From NCBI GenBank assembly GCA_963693085.1, contig OY856413.1, forward strand, positions 543,080,879-543,144,878: a stretch of DNA of 64,000 nucleotides. The letters are read 5' to 3'. The notes beneath the pieces are model-generated. The model ran no database searches. It was not told the DNA's origin and saw only the letters and a program-made list of their open reading frames with translations. Shown here in pieces: positions 57,361-64,000 of the stretch. Within the stretch, counting starts at the first letter, position 1; every line of letters starts with the position of its first letter. Origin of the DNA: Alisma plantago-aquatica (taxonomy: Eukaryota > Streptophyta > Magnoliopsida > Alismatales > Alismataceae). The position numbers were made by a program, and so were the translations under genes.

Positions 57361-58758
57361 GAGTTACTTGAGAAGGGTTTCATCTGACCAAGCACTTCAC
57401 CCTGGGGTGCTCCGGTCCTCTTTGTTAAAAAGAAGGATGGGTCAATGCGATTATGCATTGATTACCAACAGTTAAATAAAGTAACTATAAAGAATAAGTA
57501 TCCTTTGCCTAGGATTGATGATCTCTTTGACCAGTTGCATGGTGCAACAGTCTTCTCAAAGATAGATTTGAGGTCGGGATATCATCAACTGCGTATTAAG
57601 GAGGGTGACATACCTAAGTTTGCCTTTAGGACAAGCTATGGTCACTATGAGTTCACAGTTATGTCGTTTGGGCTAACTAATGCACCAACTGCATTTATGG
57701 AACTCATGAATAGAATCTTTCGACCTTTTCTTGATCAATGTGTTGTCGTCTTCATAGATGACATTCTGATCTACAGTAGAGATGCTCAACAGCATGAGCA
57801 ACATCTTCGTCAGGTTCTAACCTTTCTAAGAGAGCATGAGTTATATTCTAAGTTTAGCAAGTGCGAGTTCTGGTTACCAGAAGTTTCTTTTCTTGGACAC
57901 GTAATATCTGCTTCAGGTATTCATGTTAACCCTAGAAAGGTAGAATCTGTCCTGCAATGGGAACAGCCGAAGACACCGACGGAGATTCGCAGTTTCTTAG
58001 GGTTGGCAGGCTACTATAGGAGGTTCATTAAGAACTTCAGTTCTATAGCTTTACCCTTAACCAAGTTGACTAGAAAGGATGTTCCTTTTGCCTGGAATGA
58101 CAAGTGTCAGCAATCATTCCAGCTGTTGAAAGAGAGGTTGACTAGTGCACCAGTGTTGGTATTACCTGAACAAGGGAAAGGGTATATAGTTTTATGTGAT
58201 GCCTCTACGAATGGACTAGGATGTGTGTTGATGCAAGATAAACAAGTGATTTCTTTTTCTTCTCAACAGCTTAAGAAACACGATGAGAATTATCTGACAC
58301 ATGATCTAGAACTAGTTGCTATAGTGCATGCTTTGAAGATTTGGAGACATTATCTTTATGGAGAGACATTACAGATTTTCACAGACCAAAAGAACCTAAA
58401 GTACATCTTCTCTCAACATGAGCTTAACATGAGGCAACGCCGCTAGATGGAGTTAATCAAGGATTACGATTGTACAATTGATTATCATCCAGGAAAGGAC
58501 AATGTGGTTGTTGATGCATTAAGTAGGAAATCAACAACACTAGCCCTAGATAAAGCACAGCTGAATTCTTTGGTGTGCTCTAGGAGGGATATGCTTATCT
58601 CTTTAAGGCAAGACAATGTACACTTAAAAGTAACATTGTTATCTGGATTGCTAGCTGAGATGCACATAAAACCTACTCTGAGACAGCAGATTAAGGAGGC
58701 ACAGCAAGCTGATGTGGTAGTTCAACAGATTAGATCAGAATATGGTAGTGAGAAATGA
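57361..58758 (+). pseudogene. pol: Element E pol: reverse transcriptase and RNase H
   Basis: Same frame as the protease. RT: after a TGA at 57385 the frame stays open from 57388 to 58443. It shows [28 protein letters not shown], the catalytic FIDD at 57751-57762 and [17 protein letters not shown], all intact. RNase H follows: [35 protein letters not shown], then IDYHPGKDNVVVDALSRK. A TAG at 58444 sits where A has TGG, and a TGA at 58756 ends the block. With only three stops over 466 codons and all catalytic residues present, this is the best-preserved RT of the window. Confidence 0.95.
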
Positions 58759-60104
58759 GAAGGTTTCCATGATTCAGATGACCAGGTAGCCTACTATCAT
58801 GGTAGAATGATAGTCCCTGATGTGGATAATTTAAGGAAGTTAGCCCTGGAAGAAGCTCATTCTTCTATGTATGCTATGCATCCAGGAAGCACAAAGATGT
58901 ATCATAACTTGAAAGATATGTATTGGTGGCCTAGTTTGAAGAAGGATGTTGCTGAGTTTGTTATGCGGTGTCCGATGTGTCAGCAAGTTAAAGCTGAACA
59001 CCAGAAGCCCACAGGAACAATGCAGCCTTTGCCTATACCGCAATAGAAGTGGGATCATGTAACCATGGATTTTGTGGTTGGTCTGCCCCGAACAGCCAAA
59101 GGTTATGATTCCATCTTAGCAATAGTTGATAGGTTGACAATGACAGCACATTTCTTACCTTTCAAAACAACCTATTCTACTGAGAAGTTGGCACAATTAT
59201 ATGTAGATGAGATAGTGCGGCTGCATGGAGTCCCAGTTACCATTGTTTCTGACAGAGGTCCCCAGTTTATGATTCATTTTTGGGAACGACTTCATAAAGC
59301 CTTAGGCACACAGTTAAGGTTTAAGACAACCTTTCATCCTCAGACTGATGGACAATCAGAAAGGACTATACAGACCTTGGAGGACTTGCTTAGGGCATGT
59401 GTCCTTCAGTTTATAGGAAGTTGGGATCTTCATCTGAGTTTATAGAGTTTGCCTACAACAACAACTATCAACACAGTATTAACATGGAACCTTATGAAGC
59501 TTTGTATGGTAGACGATGTAGATCTCCCCTATGTTGGTATGAAACTGGTGAATATCAACTTTTGGGTCCTGACCTTGTGCGGAAGACCACTGAGAAGATT
59601 AAAATAATACAACAACAGCTAAAGACTGCACAGGATAGACAGAAATCTTACGCTGATAAGCGTCGTAGACCTTTAGAATTCCATGTTGGAGACAGAGTGT
59701 ATCTCAAGGTCTCACCCTGGAAGGGAGTTCTTAGGTTCGGAAGAAAAGGAAAGTTAGCTCCAAGATTTATGGGGCTTTATCCAATCATTGAACAGATTGG
59801 AAAGGTAGATTATAAGCTGGAGTTACCACCTGAGCTGCAAAAGTTACACCCAGTGTTCCACATTTCCATGCTAAGGAAATGTCATCCTGACACAGAATCA
59901 GTTCTGCAGCCTATGGAAGTAGAATTGAACGATGATATATCCTATGTTGAAGGACCTATGTCGATTCTTGATAGAAGGATCAAGAAGCTAAAGAATAAAG
60001 ACATTAGTCTTGTAAAAGTCCTCTGGAATCATCGTGGTGTTGAAGAAGCTACATGGGAACTAGAGGAAGAAATGAGGAGGAAATACCCTACTCTTTCTTC
60101 TTAG
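58759..60104 (+). pseudogene. pol: Element E pol: integrase with chromodomain
   Basis: Integrase relic. The HHCC zinc region lies in 58850-58985 (EEAHSSMYAMHPG, then RCPMCQQ). A TAG at 59044 sits where A has TGG. The catalytic triad is present: Asp in TMDFVVGLP, Asp in TIVSDRGPQF, Glu in [13 protein letters not shown] single-base loss near 59435 shifts the frame, and the rest reads in the next frame (59397-60104): FAYNNNYQHS, LYGRRCRSP, the SH3-like GKLAPRFMGLYPI part, and a complete chromodomain SLVKVLWNHRGVEEATWELE. Chromodomains bind modified histone H3 tails and steer insertion to heterochromatin. Tekay/Del lineage is likely. Confidence 0.94.
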
Positions 60105-60141
60105 AATGTTTTGTTAATGATTTCGGGGACGAAATCCTTAT

Positions 60142-60156
60142 AAGGGGTGGATAATT
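60142..60156 (+). promoter_or_regulatory. Element E polypurine tract and spacer
   Basis: AAGGGGTGG at 60142-60150, then ATAATT, then the LTR. It is preceded by GGGGACGAAATCC, the conserved tail also seen in B, C and D. Confidence 0.8.
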
Positions 60157-61559
60157 TGTAACATCCCTGACCTGGGTTATGTACTAACCCTAGGTGTTTT
60201 TTTAATAAAGATTATTATATGCTTGCTCATATCCTTTGAAAAGCAATTAAGGCTTTTGAGGAACTTATATTTCAATTTCAGTCCCTTTTGAATAATGTTG
60301 AAACATTGTTTTGTTAATTTTGGGCTAAAGTGCAAATTACCCAAGTTGAGGGGTTAACTTGCAAATTCCACATGATAAGATGTTCCTCTGATGTTGAGAC
60401 ATCATAAGAATGAATATGATGTAGTGGTATGGTTTCTACAAGCTTGGGCATCAAGATAAAGCTTGTAGAGCAAACTTTGTGCATTAAAACCTAGTTTTGG
60501 TGTAATGTGCAATTTACCCAAAATCTAGGGTTCAATATGCAATATATCACATCTAGAGGGTCTCTCATGTTTCTTGGAATCACGTAGAGAAAAGAAAATG
60601 AGAGGGGCGCCTCATTTGAGATATCTTGGAGGAGAGAGAATCTTGACATTAAAATAATCAAGATTTAAGCATATATGGAACTTTAGTTTAATTTAATGCA
60701 AAAAGAAATAAATTAATTGAGGGGTCCTTCAACCAAAAGTTTAAGGATGTGTTTTCAATAGTGTTGTACGAGCTTGTGACTTGCTATGGCACAAAAAGAT
60801 CTTGGTTGAGTGGAAGCCACTCACATTATTATAATAAAAAGTAATATCCACTAAAAGGATGGATATTAATATAAAACTCTTTAAGGTGCTTAGTTCCTTT
60901 TCCATTAATTCTTGGATAATGATGGAGTTTTGCAAGAAAATGAAGATGGCTTCGTGTCCAATAAATGGAGGGGAGTTTGATGGAAATTATTTTGGGATTA
61001 AAAGAAAATAATCCATTTTCTGTTTCCTTGAAAATCCCATACAAATCCCTTATACATGTTTGTTTTCCAATACACATAAGGAATTTTCCTTAGTTTTTCT
61101 CTTATGACTTTGCTTTGGCCGACCAAGGAAGAGCTTAGGAATAGGAGAAGGATGAACAGAACCTGTTGGTAAGGTTTTGATCATGTTCTACCTCAGATTC
61201 ATGGTGGAAACCCTAAAGCAATGCTTGATTCTTGGTTTTCTTCACCCGATTTCCAATTCTAGCTATCTTTTTCATCCAATAGCTCAAGAACGGACCTTGG
61301 GAAGTTGCAGGAACTCCATCCACCATTAGAGACGTGGATCTTGGATCTTGGAGATCATATTTGAGGTGGGTTTTATAACTCAAACCCTAATCATTGTTAT
61401 TGCACTCCTTACTTCAATATTAGTTGGTTACTTTTCTTCTTTTGGTATTCTTTTGATTCATTGCTGAAATCCCCATGAGAAACAGTTGCTGTTCTTGGTT
61501 GTTCTAAGGAGGACAATAATTACATCATCCTAGATGTTTATCCAAGAAAAATTCCATGT

Positions 61560-63145
61560 CAAACGGTCTCCTAAGTTAATCAAACGGTTTTCCAAACCGT
61601 TTGGGAGCAAACGGTATCAAACCGTTTGAGATGAAACGGTTTCACCAAACCGCATGAGAGCAAACGGTTTCAGACCGTTTGGAGGTTTTGACCATGGTTT
61701 ACCATTTGGGAATTTGTTTCTAATAATTTTGGTTATTGATCCACTAAATATAATTGATTAACTCTAAGTGGTTCATGAGATGAAGGTCCAACAATCACCA
61801 AAACCCTAATCGGGTTGAGTGCTGATTTCATAAGTGTTTGAGTTTGAAACTTGGGTTGATTGACCCAAACAGTTTCAAAATCGTTTGGGGATCACCAAAA
61901 CAGTCTCAAGACCGTTTGGGGGTCACCCAAGACCGTTTGGAGGTCTAGGTTTGGATATGGTTAAGTGTTTTAAGATCCAAAGATATGGTATTAACCCTAA
62001 TCGGCTAAGTGCTGATTTTGCATTGGAATGAGTTGATGTTTTGGGTTGATCGACCCAAACGGTTTCAAAATCATTTGGGGATTACCAAAACGGTCTCAAG
62101 ACCGTTTGGTGATCACCCAAGACTGTTTGGATGTCTATGGTTAAGTATGGTTGAGCAATTGAAGGTCCAAACATATTAAGTTGATGTATAATCAATTGTT
62201 GATTTGGTGACCAATCCTAGGATCCAAACTTTAATTGAATGACATGGTTGATGATGATGTGATGGGAAAAAGGTCTCAAGACCGTTTGTAGGTCATCCAA
62301 ACGATCCCAAGACCGTTTGGGGGTCACCCAAGACCGTTTGGAGGTCTAGGGTTGACTATGGTTAGGTGTTTGGAGATCTAAAGGTATTGAGTTGAAGAGT
62401 AATCAATTGCTGATTTGGTGAGCATTCCAATGAACCAAACCCTAATTGGTTGACTTGGATTTTGATGTGGACATGGGAAAATGGTCTCAAGACCGTTTGG
62501 AGGTCATCCAAACGACCACAAGACCGTTTGGGGTCAGGTCATGTTCAATTTGGATGAAGGTTCAATGGTTTCAAAGTTACCAATCTCACATTGATTAATG
62601 TTGAAGGATCATCGATTCCAAACCCTAATCCAATTGATTCAAACCCTAATTGATGATCAATTGAGGGTCAATTGAGGGTCAAATAAGTTGAAGGTTGACC
62701 TAATTAACTCAATTGAAGTATGGTGATTGGTCCAATTGATGATTGGTTACATGAATTCAATGGTGGAAGGAACCAACATTGGAAACCGTAAATTGATTTG
62801 TTTGGTTGAGACTCTTTTTGGTTGTTGCGGTTTTGAGGAGGTTTGGACCAAACGGTCTCAAGACCATTTGGGACCAAACGATCCCAAACCATTTAGGTTC
62901 ATGCGGTTTCCAAACCGATTGAGTTCATGCGGTTTCAAAAGTCAACTTTGGGCAAACGGTCTTCACCACCTACTTTACTAAACGGTTTCAAGGTGGTACT
63001 TTAGCAAATGGTTTCATTGGTTGTTCAAGACCGTTTGGATGTCTAAATGGTCTTAGACCGTTTAGATGTTTTTGCGGAAGACCGTTTGAGGTCTGATTTG
63101 GTCAAGACCGTTTAGGGTCTATAAGGCCAAAACCGTTTGGTGAAT
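61560..63145. repeat. Array of short palindromes in the 3' LTR of E
   Basis: The same kind of array as at 52681-54175, and somewhat larger. Clear units lie at 61581-61630 (two units in tandem), 61661-61682, 61896-61920, 62088-62111, 62270-62345 and 62485-62530. Further copies in 63028-63135 (such as GAAGACCGTTTGAGG and GTCAAGACCGTTTAGGG) are partly absent from the 5' LTR. Confidence 0.92.
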
Positions 63146-63673
63146 AATTAACCAAAACCACATGGGTACTTAAAGTGGTTAAAGGACAAAGTGATTAGTT
63201 GACTAATACATGATGTAATCAAAGATGATTATAGTAATTACATCTTAATGGGATGAGGTGATTAGTACCCTTTGAATAATTAAGCCTTAATGGTCACGGT
63301 GACAATGACATAACCCATGATGTTAATTCTTCCTCAAGAGTGAGTTGACTTAACCTAATCAAGACTGAAGTAAACATCATCTCTAGAAGATGAAAGAGAA
63401 GATTTCCTACATGGATGATAATTAAGTATTGGACTTCTAATATGAATGAATGTCTAATTAGGGTATTATCCTTCATAATGAGATCATGAAACCCTAATTA
63501 TGATGGTTAATGAATCATAACTCTAAGTGAGGGTATTAATGAGAGTAATCTCAATGCATGTTGATGGTTTGATCTTATTTCGTAAAGATGACTTGATAAA
63601 CCTTATTTCAAGGTACTTTGATGCTCACTCCTACTTGGGGTGAATAGTAAACCCTAATTATGGGTTGTTGGTT

Positions 63674-63824
63674 ATAAACCCTAATCTAGGGTGATGTGAT
63701 GTGAATAGTAAACCCTAATCTAGGGTGATGTGATGGGAATAGTAAACCCTAATCTAGGGTGATGAGATATGAATAGTAAACCCTAATCTAGGGTGATGTG
63801 ATGTGAATAGTAAACCCTAATTCC
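63674..63824 (+). repeat. 34-bp tandem repeat with AAACCCTAATCTAGGG core, four units and a part
   Basis: Units start at 63674, 63708, 63742, 63776 and (partial) 63810, an exact 34-bp period. Each has AAACCCTAATCTAGGG followed by TGATG-type sequence and GAATA. The core CCCTA-ATC-TAGGG is itself a small hairpin. Single AAACCCTAA words recur through 54400-54670 and 63490-63990. This is not telomeric sequence, where the unit would be 7 bp. Confidence 0.92.
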
Positions 63825-64000
63825 TAATAAGGTAAATGGAAGTGTGAAACCCTAATTCTGGGTTATATTCTATAGCATGAGAGCTCTAAGATTTGATAAT
63901 AAAAGGATGAGTCATTAATCCTAATTGAGCTGAGGGGATGATTAACCCTAATTGAATTGAAAAGGGAACCCTAACCCTGGTAAGGGCATAGTGGTGAAAC

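Larger units (their letters stand above)
60157..64000 (+). repeat. Element E 3' LTR (cut by window end)
   Basis: Collinear with the 5' LTR from its first base. It is longer than the 5' copy at three places: a 27-bp palindrome unit near 61581, about 137 bp at 63093-63229, and the region after 63708, where a 34-bp array and more AAACCCTAA-rich sequence continue without counterpart in the 5' LTR. The end equivalent to 54670-55314 lies outside the window, so the complete LTR should exceed 4.4 kb. Confidence 0.92.

Noticed and set aside
63674..63990. Interstitial telomeric repeat
   Set aside because: AAACCCTAA words are frequent, but the tandem unit is 34 bp, not 7 bp, and the words lie inside an LTR.

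Overview
The window reads as repeat-rich DNA from a large plant nuclear genome. It is AT-rich overall. Every recognisable protein-coding relic belongs to a plant transposable-element family: Ty3/gypsy chromoviruses, an Athila-type Ty3/gypsy element and a CACTA (En/Spm) transposon. The primer-binding sites match plant initiator tRNA-Met. I found no convincing host gene, tRNA, rRNA or other RNA gene. Many short ORFs occur, but none outside the elements looks like a real protein. The species cannot be named from this sequence; an angiosperm is likely.

Layout, with working names. (1) Element A, about 1-11325, + strand, is a broken chromovirus. It has the end of its 5' LTR (1-838), a PBS, gag, pol with a C-terminal chromodomain, a PPT and an unusually long 3' LTR-like region that stops abruptly at 11325. 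(2) 11326-13870 is a decayed LTR-like sequence, apparently on the minus strand, with a motif array. (3) About 13.9-18.9 kb is a decayed CACTA element. It carries the tail of a TNP2-type transposase and a second protein relic with an Ulp1-like end. (4) About 19.1-22.5 kb is a heavily decayed Athila pol. (5) Element B, 23393-30024, + strand, has two LTRs of about 2.96 kb around only 715 bp of non-coding interior. (6) Element C, minus strand, spans about 30-40.3 kb. It is a decayed chromovirus that has lost its integrase and is split by a 3900-bp solo LTR (S, 34469-38368) with perfect 5-bp target duplications. (7) 40.3-46.0 kb has no firm assignment. (8) Element D, minus strand, 46009-51276 and presumably beyond the window, has 3.7-kb LTRs around a 384-bp interior. 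(9) Element E, + strand, 51277-64000 and beyond, is the youngest-looking chromovirus and sits inside the upstream LTR of D.

How the parts work together. A and E carry the standard chromovirus set: Gag for the particle, protease for processing, RT and RNase H for cDNA synthesis from the tRNA primer and PPT, and integrase with a chromodomain for insertion into heterochromatin. All are now interrupted by stops, frameshifts or lost catalytic residues. B and D keep only the cis-acting parts (LTRs, PBS, PPT) and would have depended on proteins from relatives. The nesting gives a partial order: E is younger than D, and S is younger than C.

The most unusual structure is in the LTRs of E. About 1.5 kb of each LTR is packed with near-perfect short palindromes built on AAACGGTCT/AGACCGTTT, and the two LTRs differ in unit number. 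The 3' LTR also carries a 34-bp tandem repeat. Alignments were made by eye, so identities are approximate and boundaries not marked exact may shift by a few bases.
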